Below, one piece after another: positions 16,801 to 26,278 of a stretch of 30,229 nt of DNA. Under the pieces are notes generated by a model, which saw nothing but the letters and a program-made list of their open reading frames with translations, was not told where the DNA came from and ran no database searches. The DNA comes from Rhodospirillaceae bacterium (GTDB taxonomy: Bacteria > Pseudomonadota > Alphaproteobacteria > UBA8366). Position 1 is the first letter of the stretch. Every line of letters starts with the position of its first letter. Location: assembly GCA_002722095.1 (NCBI GenBank), contig PBKG01000011.1:1-30229 (forward strand), given 5' to 3'. The position numbers and the translations under genes are program-made.

Positions 16801-17954
16801 CATTTCTTCAAAATATCGAGTATCGCGCGCGCGGCTCGTGTGCTGGGTAATGCATCGCCGGCACCAAGCATTTTCAAGGCCGGTTCGACCGCCGCAAGCT
16901 GTGCTTCACGGCCTTCCTTTGTCAGTAGTTCTTCCAAATCTCCCGCCAGATTACCCGCGGTGCAAAAGTGTTGAAGGCGTTCTGGAACAACGGCTTTGTC
17001 GAGAATGATATTTATCAGGTTTGCAAATTTCACCTTAAGCAACGGACGGATCGACTGTGCCGTAATCCAGGTCACTTTGTAAGCGATGACGGTAGGTACC
17101 TTGGCGAGTGCTAATTCGACCGCAACCGTCCCGGATGCGGCAATCGCAGCGTTCGCCGCGGCCATCAAGTCGTATTTGTCGTCCAGGCTGGTAAGAATTT
17201 TTGGTTCGCCTGGCCAATCTCCGATCAGTCCTGGCAACGTCGAGGCAACGGTGTCCACGGTCGGGATAAAAACTCGAAACTGTTGACCGTTGGTGGCCAA
17301 TTTTGACAGCGCGTCGCCGAAAATTGGTGCCAATCGTTTAACCTCTCCTCGTCTCGATCCGGGAAGCGCGCAAATTACGGTTTCCTCGGACGAGATTCCG
17401 TTGCGCACACGGAAAGCTGCCCCATCGCCTTTGTCCGCCCCATACTCGACCACCGGATGGCCTACATGGCGGCAAGGAAGCCCTACAGCCTCGAAAAAAT
17501 CCGGCTCGAATGGCAAAAGTGCCAAAATGTGATCGTAGTTCCGCTTGTATTTGTGCACTCGCCAGGGCCGCCATGCCCAAACCGAGGGAGCGACGTAATG
17601 GATGCGCGTTGCAGAGCGGTCCTTTAGGCGTGAAACCACGCGATTGGCGAAAGAGGGTGAATCGATAGTGATCACAGCATCGGGCCGTTCCCGACTAATT
17701 GCATCGGCGGTTTCGCGTATGCGACGTAGTAAATGCGGCAGGTGCGGCAAAACCTCGGTGATTCCCATGACGGCCAGGTCGCTCATCGGAAAAAGGCTCT
17801 TCAGCCCCTCGCCTTCCATCTGCTGGCCGCCGATACCGACAAAATTTATCTCGTTGCCGGCTTCGCGCTTCAATGCAGCCATGAGGCGTCCGCCGAGCCC
17901 ATCACCAGATGGCTCACCTGCGATGAGGAAAAGTTTTGGCCTCTTGTCGCTCAT
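16800..17954 (-). CDS. lpxB: Lipid-A-disaccharide synthase
   Basis: Glycosyltransferase family 19 enzyme that joins lipid X and UDP-2,3-diacylglucosamine into the beta-1,6 disaccharide of lipid A, at the inner face of the cytoplasmic membrane. The 384-residue product opens with the family motif LFLIAGEPSGDGLGG. It contains VMGITEVLPHLPHLLRR, VITIDSPSFANRV, HYVAPSVWAWRPWR, a CALPGSRRGEVKRL stretch and ASGTVAVELALAKVPTVIAYKV, all typical of LpxB. It is the last gene of the fourteen-gene leftward cluster, 9 nt after lpxI, and ends at the gltA terminator hairpin. Confidence 0.97.
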   Translation of the reverse strand: MSDKRPKLFLIAGEPSGDGLGGRLMAALKREAGNEINFVGIGGQQMEGEGLKSLFPMSDLAVMGITEVLPHLPHLLRRIRETADAISRERPDAVITIDSPSFANRVVSRLKDRSATRIHYVAPSVWAWRPWRVHKYKRNYDHILALLPFEPDFFEAVGLPCRHVGHPVVEYGADKGDGAAFRVRNGISSEETVICALPGSRRGEVKRLAPIFGDALSKLATNGQQFRVFIPTVDTVASTLPGLIGDWPGEPKILTSLDDKYDLMAAANAAIAASGTVAVELALAKVPTVIAYKVTWITAQSIRPLLKVKFANLINIILDKAVVPERLQHFCTAGNLAGDLEELLTKEGREAQLAAVEPALKMLGAGDALPSTRAARAILDILKK

Positions 17955-17963
17955 CTTCGTGGG

Positions 17964-18782
17964 TCAATTGCGGTCCAAAGCGATCAGGAAAAGCCCAGCG
18001 GCATCGGCACGGCGGATAGTCTCTTCACTATCGATGACTAGCGCTCCCTGAGCCTCCAACGCGATTCCCGAAAGGCCTGCGACCCTCGCCAGGTCGATCG
18101 TCTTGGGCCCAATTGTAGGCAAGTCAGCGCGGGCGTCCTGGCCTCGCTTGGGTAGCTTTACTAATACACCGCCTCGGCCATCCCCATGGAGGTGCTCCGA
18201 CCTTTCTATAAGCCCGTCGGTCCCCTCGGCTGCCTCTATCCCAAGTACCATCCCTTGCTGAATGATAATCGATTGACCGACATCATGTGGGCTGAGCGCA
18301 TCGAGTATTTCCGCGCCGCGGGCGATATCGATTTTCGCGTCTTCGTCGGGGCTATGTTGGCCCAGAACGCCAATGTCAGGCTTCAGATTGGGAAGTATCG
18401 TGTCCATTCCAACGACTTTAACGCCTTCGCCTTCAATTTCCTCGATTACGGCGCGCAAGAGGCCATCGTCGCCGAATGCTTTGCGACCAGCCCTACCGAT
18501 TACCTGCAATGCTCTCATATCGGGACGCAATGCCGCCAAACTAGGACGCCGAACCGGGCCCGCCATGACGATCTCTTCGATCCCGCAGCGATGCATCATT
18601 TCTATCGCTTTGCCAGCCGCACCAAGTCGGCACCATTCCACAGGATGCCCGGCGAGTTCGTCTGCGTCCGCCTGTCCCTCGATGGCTAGGATATCGTAAG
18701 GCCTTTTTTCCTTTTCACAGATTTCGGCGATGCGTCGGGGCAAATCGCCACCGCCCGCAATTATACCGAGCTTAGGTTTCAT
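17964..18782 (-). CDS. lpxI: UDP-2,3-diacylglucosamine pyrophosphatase LpxI
   Basis: Hydrolyses UDP-2,3-diacylglucosamine to lipid X, using the LpxI route found in alphaproteobacteria in place of LpxH. The 272-residue protein begins [19 protein letters not shown], a family hallmark. It continues with MAGPVRRPSLAALRPD, DDGLLRAVIEEIE, LGQHSPDEDAKIDIARG and LPTIGPKTIDLARVAGLSGIALEAQGALV. An upstream in-frame ATG (18836) exists, but ATG 18782 gives the typical start and overlaps lpxA by only 11 nt. It lies between lpxA and lpxB, exactly where the pathway context predicts it. Confidence 0.95.
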   Translation of the reverse strand: MKPKLGIIAGGGDLPRRIAEICEKEKRPYDILAIEGQADADELAGHPVEWCRLGAAGKAIEMMHRCGIEEIVMAGPVRRPSLAALRPDMRALQVIGRAGRKAFGDDGLLRAVIEEIEGEGVKVVGMDTILPNLKPDIGVLGQHSPDEDAKIDIARGAEILDALSPHDVGQSIIIQQGMVLGIEAAEGTDGLIERSEHLHGDGRGGVLVKLPKRGQDARADLPTIGPKTIDLARVAGLSGIALEAQGALVIDSEETIRRADAAGLFLIALDRN

Positions 18783-19575
18783 GGCTCGACTTGGGTTGGG
18801 TGATGCCCCGTTGTGATTCTGCGCGCATAAACTCAACTATTTCCATAACCTCTGCCTCCTCACCGAAGGTCGTGGCGACATCTTTAACCCGCTCCTTAGC
18901 GGTACCTTCATCGGCAAACAGCATTCGATAGGCGGCTCGCAACTTGCTGATCTTTTCCTTGCCGTAATTGCCGCGCTTAAGGCCGACAAGATTCAGCCCC
19001 GAAAGATAGGCCCGGTCACCTTGAACCTGACCGAAGGGAATTATGTCAAACTCAACCCCGGTCATACCGCCGACCATTGCGTGATGGCCGACACGTACGA
19101 ACTGATGCACGGCCGAAAGACCACCGATAATTACGTGATCCCCAAGCGTGACGTGGCCCGCCAAGGTAGCATTATTGGCCATAATGACATGATCGCCGAC
19201 ATCGCAATCATGGGCTACGTGGGCCCCAACCATAAACAAACATCCATCGCCAACTTTGGTTATCATTCCGCCACCTTTCGTTCCCGGATTCATGGTGACG
19301 TATTCGCGAATTTTGTTTCTTTTACCGATGATTAACGCAGATTCCTCGCCTTCGAATTTAAGGTCTTGCGGAACATGGCCGATTGATGCAAAAGGAAAAA
19401 TCTCTGTATCGTTCCCCAATGTAGTGTGACCCGTGACCACCACATTCGAGTGCAACTTGCAATTGTCGCCTAATTTTATGTTGGGCCCCAAATAGCAAAA
19501 GGGGCCGATCTGGACGTTCTCGCCGATCTCGGCCCCTGCTTCGACTACCGACGAGGGGTGGATTTCCGTGGTCAT
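18772..19575 (-). CDS. lpxA: UDP-N-acetylglucosamine acyltransferase
   Basis: First enzyme of lipid A synthesis, transferring a 3-hydroxyacyl chain from ACP to UDP-GlcNAc. The 267-residue protein is built of hexapeptide repeats forming a left-handed beta helix (about residues 5-190). The catalytic His122 lies in [42 protein letters not shown] and [12 protein letters not shown] are LpxA signatures that separate it from LpxD. It overlaps fabZ by 4 nt upstream and lpxI by 11 nt downstream, consistent with coupled translation. Confidence 0.97.
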   Translation of the reverse strand: MTTEIHPSSVVEAGAEIGENVQIGPFCYLGPNIKLGDNCKLHSNVVVTGHTTLGNDTEIFPFASIGHVPQDLKFEGEESALIIGKRNKIREYVTMNPGTKGGGMITKVGDGCLFMVGAHVAHDCDVGDHVIMANNATLAGHVTLGDHVIIGGLSAVHQFVRVGHHAMVGGMTGVEFDIIPFGQVQGDRAYLSGLNLVGLKRGNYGKEKISKLRAAYRMLFADEGTAKERVKDVATTFGEEAEVMEIVEFMRAESQRGITQPKSSHET

Positions 19576-20060
19576 TGATCCTCGACGATCATTGCGGTGT
19601 ATGTAGCTTCTGCTGCTACCTGCCCGTCTACCAAGGCATCGCCCGAGAATTTCCAGACTTTGCCGCGTTGGCGGATTTTTTTAACTTGAAGATGAAGTGT
19701 GTCGCCGGGACCAACAGGGCGACGGAATCTTGCGTTTTCGATAGTCATGAAATAGACACCGCGCTGGCCTTCGGCTTCGGGCAATTGCCTGACAACAATC
19801 GCGGCGGCGGTTTGAGCCATAGCCTCAATGATTAATACGCCCGGCATGATTGGTTGCTCTGGAAAATGTCCTTGGAAAAACGGTTCTGAAACCGAGACAC
19901 ATTTTATGCCTGTCGCACGTTCGTCCCCAATCACATCGATTATTTTGTCGATCAGCAGAAACGGATAACGGTGTGGCAAGAGATCCATGATCTCTTGTAT
20001 ATCGATGACTTCCGGATCTGCTTCGGAAATAGTTTTGATTGCTTGCGCTTCGCTACTCAT
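19572..20060 (-). CDS. fabZ: 3-hydroxyacyl-ACP dehydratase FabZ
   Basis: Hot-dog-fold dehydratase of fatty acid synthesis. It consumes the same 3-hydroxyacyl-ACP pool that LpxA uses. In 162 residues it shows [35 protein letters not shown] with catalytic His65 and Glu79, and [15 protein letters not shown]. It overlaps lpxA by 4 nt. Upstream it adjoins skp across 30 bp with no lpxD between them, which differs from the usual skp or bamA, lpxD, fabZ order. A purine-rich GGGGAGGG lies about 20 nt ahead of the ATG, too far to be a normal ribosome-binding site. Confidence 0.97.
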   Translation of the reverse strand: MSSEAQAIKTISEADPEVIDIQEIMDLLPHRYPFLLIDKIIDVIGDERATGIKCVSVSEPFFQGHFPEQPIMPGVLIIEAMAQTAAAIVVRQLPEAEGQRGVYFMTIENARFRRPVGPGDTLHLQVKKIRQRGKVWKFSGDALVDGQVAAEATYTAMIVEDQ

Positions 20061-20090
20061 GATGCAACGGGTCCCACACCCTCCCCTATT

Positions 20091-20687
20091 TTAACGTCCC
20101 TTAGCCGGCGGTGGCGGTGTTACCACCAATTCGACCTTAGGCAATTGCTTATTCAAACGTTTCAACGCTTCTTCTGTGAGTACCAGATTTTTGTCGATAA
20201 ATAAAACGATGCGCCGGCTTTTGGTTGCGTTGACGATCATATTAATTCCGCGTTCGCTCGCCAACGTTTTTAGGATATCGTTTAACGCTTCGTCTATCTG
20301 CGCCATGCCGCGGTTAAACATTTGATCGAGTTCACTTTTTCGGCTTTGCAGTACGCGTGACAATTCGGTCGCCTGTTGGCGAATTTCCGTACGGCGTTGT
20401 TTCAACGTCTCTGAATCAAGTTTGGACGACTGTCTTTTCAGTTCGTCGCGCGCCTTTTCCAAAGCATTCTGTGCATCTCTGATTTCCGACTGATAGCGTT
20501 GATACCTCTGATCAATCAACTCACGCATGCCTTTTGCGGCCAGAGAATCTCGGGTAACCAGATTGCGGTCGACGACGGCAACACTGGTTGTTTGTGCTTT
20601 TGGGGATTGGGGTGCGAGCACATGGCAAAGTGCAACCAGCCCCAACAAGGCGATCGCTTTATTGGAGAGTTTCCCTAGCCATTGCAT
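20091..20687 (-). CDS. skp: OmpH/Skp family periplasmic chaperone
   Basis: Periplasmic holdase that protects outer-membrane proteins on their way to the BAM complex. The 198-residue precursor has a signal peptide (basic start, hydrophobic KAIALLGLVALCHVLA, likely cut after AQ near residue 32). A long Lys/Arg/Gln/Glu-rich coiled coil follows (about 60-130), and the body begins VAVVDRNLV, typical of OmpH. A Pro-rich end (TPPPPAKGR) is unusual but plausible. ATG 20687 is 3 nt past the bamA stop and has no recognisable ribosome-binding site, so it is probably translated by coupling to bamA. Confidence 0.92.
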   Translation of the reverse strand: MQWLGKLSNKAIALLGLVALCHVLAPQSPKAQTTSVAVVDRNLVTRDSLAAKGMRELIDQRYQRYQSEIRDAQNALEKARDELKRQSSKLDSETLKQRRTEIRQQATELSRVLQSRKSELDQMFNRGMAQIDEALNDILKTLASERGINMIVNATKSRRIVLFIDKNLVLTEEALKRLNKQLPKVELVVTPPPPAKGR

Positions 20688-20690
20688 GAA

Positions 20691-23069
20691 CTAAAACCGC
20701 GTGCCGAAACTGAATCGGACAAATTCCGTTTTGTCGAAATCCTTTTTCACAATCGGGTAGCCGAAATCAATACGCAATGGTCCGAGAGGCGATTTCCAGC
20801 CGATACCTGCACCAATTGTCACGCGGGGGCCAGCCTCGTCGTCAATTATATTGCTTTGCTCTTCGGTGCCGAAAACGGTTCCAACATCGGTAAACAAGGC
20901 GCCGGAAACGCCAAGCTCATCGGGTAATCCCAAGGGAAACTTTAATTCAGCTGTACCAACTGCCCGTGTCAGTCCGCCAAGAGCATCGTTGCTTAGCCGG
21001 TCGCGAGGGCCGATACCGGATGTATCAAAGCCGCGGAAACTGTCGCCACCAAGATTGTAACGATCAAGCACGCGGACATCTTGACCGATACCGAATATGT
21101 GGCTCATTTCGCCTCTTACGGTTCCGATCCATTGCTTGCCGAACGGATAGTAATACTGGGCTTTCAGGGACGAGGCGAGATTGCGAATGTCGCCGCCGAG
21201 TCCGGCAAAGGTATTACTGAGACGGACCACCATACCTTCGGTTGGGTCTTGGCGATTATCGCGAGTATCGTAAGTCAACGTGTGGCCGACGGAAGATTTC
21301 AACTTTTCGCCTTCCTGTGACCTGATGAATTGGGATGCATCGCTTTGCACATCGGTCAAATTTTGTAATTCGAGTTGGTAGCGAACCCCGTGCGTCCATT
21401 CTTCGTTGATCCGATAGCGAAGCCGCAACGTGCCACCGGTCCTCTCCTCGTCGAAGCCGCTCTGATTGCCGCGGTTACGGGTAGTTCGGTAGATATCCGC
21501 GCCCGCAGCGAGTTCACGGTCAAGAAAATAGGGTTCGGTAAAAGATAAGCGGTAGGATTGCGAACGCGCGGATATTCGCCCTGAAACACCGAGGTCCTGG
21601 CCGCGACCGAGGAGATTTCGTTCGCGTAAGGAAACTTCGCCAAGCGGTCCGTCGGACGTAGAAAAGCCCGCGCCGACACTGAGTTCGCCCGTCGATTGTT
21701 CTTCGACATCCACCTCGACCACGGTCTTGTCTCGCGTCGAGCCAGGTTTCTTATTAACTTCAACCTTGGAGAAATAGCCCAGGTTATTGATCCGCTGACG
21801 CGATCTCCTGAGTTTTGCTGCGTTGAAGGCGTCACCTTCCACAAGCCGAAATTCTCGTCGAATTACTCGATCCAAAGTCCGCACGTTGCCCCGAATATCG
21901 ATCCTTTCGACAAATGTCTTGGGGCCTTCCTGGACCGAATAGGTAATCTCGATAATGCGTGCTTTACTGTCGCGGCGTACGACCGGACGAACGTCGATGA
22001 ATGCGAAACCGCGATTACCCACTTCGTTAGTGATCTTTACTACATCACCTTCGACTTTTTTGGAGTTGTACCAATCGCCTCTATCGGCTTTTACGAGTGG
22101 CCGTAGCAAACCTGGGTTTACTTCCTTGATTTTGGATTCGACCTTGATGTTACCGAATTTGTAGCGCGGTCCTTCTTCGATGGTGAAGGTAATGAAAAAA
22201 TTGGTTCGGTCTTGAGCCAATTCGGCTACAGCTGAAACGACCCGGAAATCCGCATAGCCGTGTTCCAAATAAAAACGTCTCAGCAATTCCCTGTCGAATG
22301 TAAGCCGATCTGGATCGTAGGTATCGGCGCTGGAAAAGAAACGATACCAGCGCGAAACGCGGGTCAAGATTACCTCTTGCAGTGCGCTGTCTGAAAACTC
22401 TTTGTTTCCGATAAACGAAATTTGGCTGATGCCGGTTTGCCGGCCTTCATTAACCTCGAACACCAAATCGACACGGTTTTGTTCCAACTGGATCACTTTA
22501 GGTTCAACGACAGCCGCAAAATAGCCGCTACGCCGATATAGCTCGAGAATGCGCTTCACATCGTGCTGTACTCGTGTACGGGTAAAGACGACGCGAGGTC
22601 GGAGTTGGATTTCCAGGTTCAGCGCTTCGTCATCGAGTTCTTTGTTTCCCTCGAATGCGATGCGGTTGATGACCGGGTTTTCGACCACTCGCACGACCAA
22701 GTTTGGTCCTTCGCGGTTGATAGTGACGTCACGGAACAACCCGGTCGCGTACAATTTTTTGAGGGACCTGTTGATTTGCTCGGCTGAAAAAGAATCACCC
22801 TCTTTCACTGTCATGTAAGAGTGCACGGTCGCAGGATCGATCCGCCGGGTCCCCTCTACGATGATTTCCTTGATAGCGGGACCTTGTGGCAAGGCCTGAG
22901 TGCGCACGCGCGAAGACGGTGCCGCCGACGGTGCCGGTGCACCTTGCGGTGCCGGCGGCACGATGATCGGCGCGCCCGGTCCTGGCCCTGCTCCCTGCGC
23001 ATGCGAATCTATCGCAAGCGCTCCGAGCCCAACCACGGCAAATAGTGCAGCGGCGATTACTCTGAACAC
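20691..23069 (-). CDS. bamA: Outer membrane protein assembly factor BamA
   Basis: Central Omp85 protein that inserts beta-barrel proteins into the outer membrane. Counting from GTG 23069 (792 residues): signal peptide with SHA-QG cleavage, an Ala/Pro/Gly-rich spacer (about 26-62), five POTRA domains (about 66-133, 134-210, 211-300, 301-382, 383-458), and the barrel from about 460, with the RGF loop motif (SFRGFDTSG) and a C-terminal phenylalanine (FSFGTRF). No ATG is available near the start. GTG 23069 has AAGAAGG 11 nt upstream. TTG 23075 is 5 nt from it. TTG 23129, which overlaps the rseP stop, has none. I prefer GTG 23069. It lies directly between rseP and skp. Confidence 0.95.
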   Translation of the reverse strand: MFRVIAAALFAVVGLGALAIDSHAQGAGPGPGAPIIVPPAPQGAPAPSAAPSSRVRTQALPQGPAIKEIIVEGTRRIDPATVHSYMTVKEGDSFSAEQINRSLKKLYATGLFRDVTINREGPNLVVRVVENPVINRIAFEGNKELDDEALNLEIQLRPRVVFTRTRVQHDVKRILELYRRSGYFAAVVEPKVIQLEQNRVDLVFEVNEGRQTGISQISFIGNKEFSDSALQEVILTRVSRWYRFFSSADTYDPDRLTFDRELLRRFYLEHGYADFRVVSAVAELAQDRTNFFITFTIEEGPRYKFGNIKVESKIKEVNPGLLRPLVKADRGDWYNSKKVEGDVVKITNEVGNRGFAFIDVRPVVRRDSKARIIEITYSVQEGPKTFVERIDIRGNVRTLDRVIRREFRLVEGDAFNAAKLRRSRQRINNLGYFSKVEVNKKPGSTRDKTVVEVDVEEQSTGELSVGAGFSTSDGPLGEVSLRERNLLGRGQDLGVSGRISARSQSYRLSFTEPYFLDRELAAGADIYRTTRNRGNQSGFDEERTGGTLRLRYRINEEWTHGVRYQLELQNLTDVQSDASQFIRSQEGEKLKSSVGHTLTYDTRDNRQDPTEGMVVRLSNTFAGLGGDIRNLASSLKAQYYYPFGKQWIGTVRGEMSHIFGIGQDVRVLDRYNLGGDSFRGFDTSGIGPRDRLSNDALGGLTRAVGTAELKFPLGLPDELGVSGALFTDVGTVFGTEEQSNIIDDEAGPRVTIGAGIGWKSPLGPLRIDFGYPIVKKDFDKTEFVRFSFGTRF

Positions 23070-23125
23070 TCGCAAGTCAACCTTCTTTATTTCTACGGTG
23101 TTTTTAAGATGTTTTTCTTGCCAAT

Positions 23126-24223
23126 TCAAACATTAAAAAGAGATTTAATATCATTAAATGTAACAAAAATCATAAATCCAAGTATCAAGGCCAACCCAAT
23201 TCTAAAACTGTACTCTTGAATTCGTTCATTAATGGGGCGGCGAAATACCGCTTCCATGCCATAAAACAGCAAGTGCCCACCATCAAGCATAGGGATCGGG
23301 AATAAATTTATAAGTCCCAGATTTATCGACAAAAGTGCCATGAACCAGATGTAAGGAACGAAGCCTGATTTGGCGAAATCCCCTGACATTTGGCCAATTC
23401 GAACGGGCCCTCCCAATTCTTTGGCACTGCGAGTGCCCTCTATCATTTGGCCAATAGCTTTAAACGTAGCGAGCGTGAGTTGGACGCTTTCGCGCATTGC
23501 TTGCCAAACAGCTTTGAACGGACCATGGCGAACATACGCAACACCTTGGCGAGATACGCCGAGTAGGCCGATTTTATCTGTATTTCCTGATCTATCCTTT
23601 ATTTCAGATACTTGTGGTGTCGCGTAAAGGGTGATCTGTTTGTCGCCACGCCCGATCAAAAGTTCGAGTCGTTCGCCCGCACTCAGGCGGACAATTTGTT
23701 GCACGTCCTCGAATCGTTGAATGGAAGTGCCTGAAATCTCGAGAAACTTATCGCCAGCTTCGAGACCCGCTTTAGCGGCCGCGCTGCCTTCTTTTACCGA
23801 ACCTACCTCGGCGGGCGTATAAGGTTGGCCCACGGTCATAAAGAGACCGGCCAATACGACAATTGCAAATATGAAATTGGCGGCGGGACCGGCGAAAACG
23901 ATCGCCGCTCGCTGACCAAGTCGTTTGTGAGCGAATGAGACCGCCTTTTCCTCTTCTGTAAGCGGCCTCTCCGAGGCTCCGCCACCGGTATGCTCACCTT
24001 CACCAAACATTTTGACATATCCGCCGAGCGGGATGGCACTGAATTTCCAACGTGTGTTTGCCTTATCGGTCCAACCAAATATTTCCGGCCCAAATCCGAT
24101 AGAAAAGACTTCCACGCGGACGCCGTTCCGGCGCGCGATCCAGTAGTGGCCGAGTTCATGGACGAAAACCAGAACCGTCAGCAAAATCAGAAAGGGTAAG
24201 AGATAAGTAAAAAGAAATTCCAT
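23126..24223 (-). CDS. rseP: Site-2 intramembrane zinc protease RseP
   Basis: S2P-type metalloprotease that cleaves membrane-bound anti-sigma factors or signal peptides within the bilayer. The 365-residue protein has HELGH in the first helix (His22, Glu23, His26), a PDZ region (about residues 120-205, with AKAGLEAGDKFLEISG), and the second metal-binding motif NLFPIPMLDGGHLLFY in the third helix. It is shorter than E. coli RseP (450 residues, two PDZ domains) and fits the one-PDZ form common in alphaproteobacteria. It is encoded between dxr and bamA as usual. No anti-sigma substrate is in the window. Confidence 0.96.
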   Translation of the reverse strand: MEFLFTYLLPFLILLTVLVFVHELGHYWIARRNGVRVEVFSIGFGPEIFGWTDKANTRWKFSAIPLGGYVKMFGEGEHTGGGASERPLTEEEKAVSFAHKRLGQRAAIVFAGPAANFIFAIVVLAGLFMTVGQPYTPAEVGSVKEGSAAAKAGLEAGDKFLEISGTSIQRFEDVQQIVRLSAGERLELLIGRGDKQITLYATPQVSEIKDRSGNTDKIGLLGVSRQGVAYVRHGPFKAVWQAMRESVQLTLATFKAIGQMIEGTRSAKELGGPVRIGQMSGDFAKSGFVPYIWFMALLSINLGLINLFPIPMLDGGHLLFYGMEAVFRRPINERIQEYSFRIGLALILGFMIFVTFNDIKSLFNV

Positions 24224-24254
24224 TAGCTACTCAAATTTTCCACGAATTTCCGGC

Positions 24255-25457
24255 CTAAAGCCGTGTGCCCACGATATCGTTTGCCAGTATCCGAGCTTCT
24301 TGATCGAGCCGGTCCACGTCATCGAGCGATTGCGGTTGTCGATGGCCGAACTTTGCCAACGCGTCTTCGACAACTTCTGCGATCTCGAGAAACCCGACGC
24401 CGCCCTCCAGAAAGCTGGCCACGGCAATTTCATTTGCCGCATTCATAACGATTGGTGCACTGCCGCCGGCCCGCAATACGTCACGGGCGATTCGAAGTGC
24501 CGGAAACCGATCCGGATCGGGAGTTTCAAAAGTAAGGGTCATTAACTCCTGCCAATCGAGCCGGTCGCAGGGCGTCGTTACTCGATCCGGGTAGCCCAGC
24601 GTGTATGCGATCGGTGTTCGCATATCCGGAGTGCCGAGTTGCGCGAGAACCGAGCCATCGACATAGGCAACCATGCTATGAATTACCGATTGTGGATGCA
24701 CAACTACGTCGATTTTGTCTTCCGGCAAGCCGAAAAGATAGTGCGCCTCGATCACCTCGAGGCCTTTATTCATCATGGTGGCGGAATCGACCGAAATTTT
24801 CGCTCCCATATCCCAATTAGGATGCGCTACAGCTTCCTCCGGGCTGGCTTTTGCCATGCGATCGATATCCCATTCCCGGAATGGGCCACCGGAGGCGGTT
24901 AGAATCAGTTTCTCGATACCATCCCGCCGATCGAAATCGAAAACTTGAAAGATCGCATTGTGTTCGGAGTCGACCGGCAGCAACGTTGCCCCTCGCCTTT
25001 CTATCTCCGACATCATCAGTTCGCCCGCACAAACCAGACATTCCTTGTTTGCAAACGCGACGATGGCACCTCGTTCAACCGCGGCAAGTGTTGGTTTCAG
25101 ACCCGCGGCACCGACGATTGCCGCCATTACCCACTCGGCTTCGAGCGCTGCCGCTTCGGCGACCGCTTCGGGACCAGCCGCGACTTCGATATCCAACCCC
25201 GCGAGGTCATCCTTTAGATCGGAGTATCGTGCCGGGTCCGCGAGCGCGACAAAGGACGGACGGAACTCTTTTGCCTGGGCCGACAATTCCTCAATGTTGG
25301 ACCGCGCGGTCAAAGCTACGACATCGTAGTCCGCCTGATTGCGGCGGATGATGTCGATGGTTTGGCAGCCCACCGATCCGGTCGATCCCAATATGGTAAC
25401 CCGGCGCGGTTCGGCCTCCGTTTCGGCTTTCGGCGACTCTGCGCTTATCACGGCCAT
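24255..25457 (-). CDS. dxr: 1-deoxy-D-xylulose 5-phosphate reductoisomerase
   Basis: Second enzyme of the MEP pathway, making 2-C-methyl-D-erythritol 4-phosphate with NADPH. Its isoprenoids feed UppS nearby. The 400-residue product has the NADPH-binding GSTGSVG (residues 24-30), FANKECLVCAGELM, the metal-binding PVDSEHNAIFQ, TASGGPFREW and MNKGLEVIEAHYLFG. The ATG overlaps the end of cdsA by 10 nt. A 31-bp gap leads to rseP. Confidence 0.97.
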   Translation of the reverse strand: MAVISAESPKAETEAEPRRVTILGSTGSVGCQTIDIIRRNQADYDVVALTARSNIEELSAQAKEFRPSFVALADPARYSDLKDDLAGLDIEVAAGPEAVAEAAALEAEWVMAAIVGAAGLKPTLAAVERGAIVAFANKECLVCAGELMMSEIERRGATLLPVDSEHNAIFQVFDFDRRDGIEKLILTASGGPFREWDIDRMAKASPEEAVAHPNWDMGAKISVDSATMMNKGLEVIEAHYLFGLPEDKIDVVVHPQSVIHSMVAYVDGSVLAQLGTPDMRTPIAYTLGYPDRVTTPCDRLDWQELMTLTFETPDPDRFPALRIARDVLRAGGSAPIVMNAANEIAVASFLEGGVGFLEIAEVVEDALAKFGHRQPQSLDDVDRLDQEARILANDIVGTRL

Positions 25458-26278
25458 AGTAACGGGCTCCTGCCTGAAAGAGCCGCCATTAGTGCCACGA
25501 TCGGGAACACGGTCAAGTACCCATCGAAACGGTCCAGAAACCCACCGTGACCGGGTAGGAGCGCGCTTGAATCCTTAGCGTCAAAATGGCGTTTCCAGGC
25601 CGACTCGAGGAGGTCACCCGCCTGCGCCGCGAGCGCCAGACCGGCTCCCAAAAGTACCAGGGTCACTACACTATTACCGCCTAAGGCCAGTCCGACGAAA
25701 ACGCTAATCGCTGCAGCCAGGGCTGTTCCACCCAAAAGGCCTGCCCAGGTTTTACCAGGACTAATATTGGGCGCCATGCGGGGGCCTCCGATTGCTTTCC
25801 CGAATGCGTAGCCTCCGATATCCATAGACGAAACTATGAAAACGGCCCAAAACACAGTTTCGAGACCATGATCGGGCATTAGGCGAAGATATATCGCGGC
25901 GATCATGGTGGCCGCTATCAAAGGAGGACCGAACGCGAGCCAAAATCCAAATCTGCCAAACCGTCGTGTTGCGATAAAAATCGATCCCAAAGTAAGAGCG
26001 GCGATTAGTGGCAGACGAAATTCAGGCCAAAGATATGCGGACAGGACGCAAAAGACGCCGATCACGATACTGACTGCCCAACTAATCGGAACGGTGGAAA
26101 TTGCGGTTAGCTGGCACCATTCCCAATACAGCAAGGTGGCAAGGACCGCGAAAAACAAAACCATCGGCCAGTCACCAAACCAAATCGCGCCGGCCGCTAC
26201 CGCAAGCAGCACGAGAGCGGAGGCAATTCGTTTCAGGAGCTTGATCGGATCAACGAGAGTCGACGGTGGCGCCATAGC
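25448..26278 (-). CDS. cdsA: Phosphatidate cytidylyltransferase
   Basis: Integral membrane enzyme that makes CDP-diacylglycerol from phosphatidate and CTP, the precursor of all phospholipid head groups. It has multiple hydrophobic helices and the complete family signature near the C-terminus: SAWKRHFDAKDSSALLPGHG followed by GFLDRFD. The frame is open to 26377, but those residues lie within uppS. ATG 26278 gives 276 residues, close to the family norm, and overlaps uppS by 29 nt. The assigned start is the least certain part. Confidence 0.95.
   Translation of the reverse strand, partial: AMAPPSTLVDPIKLLKRIASALVLLAVAAGAIWFGDWPMVLFFAVLATLLYWEWCQLTAISTVPISWAVSIVIGVFCVLSAYLWPEFRLPLIAALTLGSIFIATRRFGRFGFWLAFGPPLIAATMIAAIYLRLMPDHGLETVFWAVFIVSSMDIGGYAFGKAIGGPRMAPNISPGKTWAGLLGGTALAAAISVFVGLALGGNSVVTLVLLGAGLALAAQAGDLLESAWKRHFDAKDSSALLPGHGGFLDRFDGYLTVFPIVALMAALSGRSPLLWP

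Noticed and set aside
18186..18689. Plus-strand frame of 167 codons opposite lpxI
   Set aside because: It is antisense to lpxI with no recognisable domain. It is the normal shadow of a moderately GC-rich coding region.
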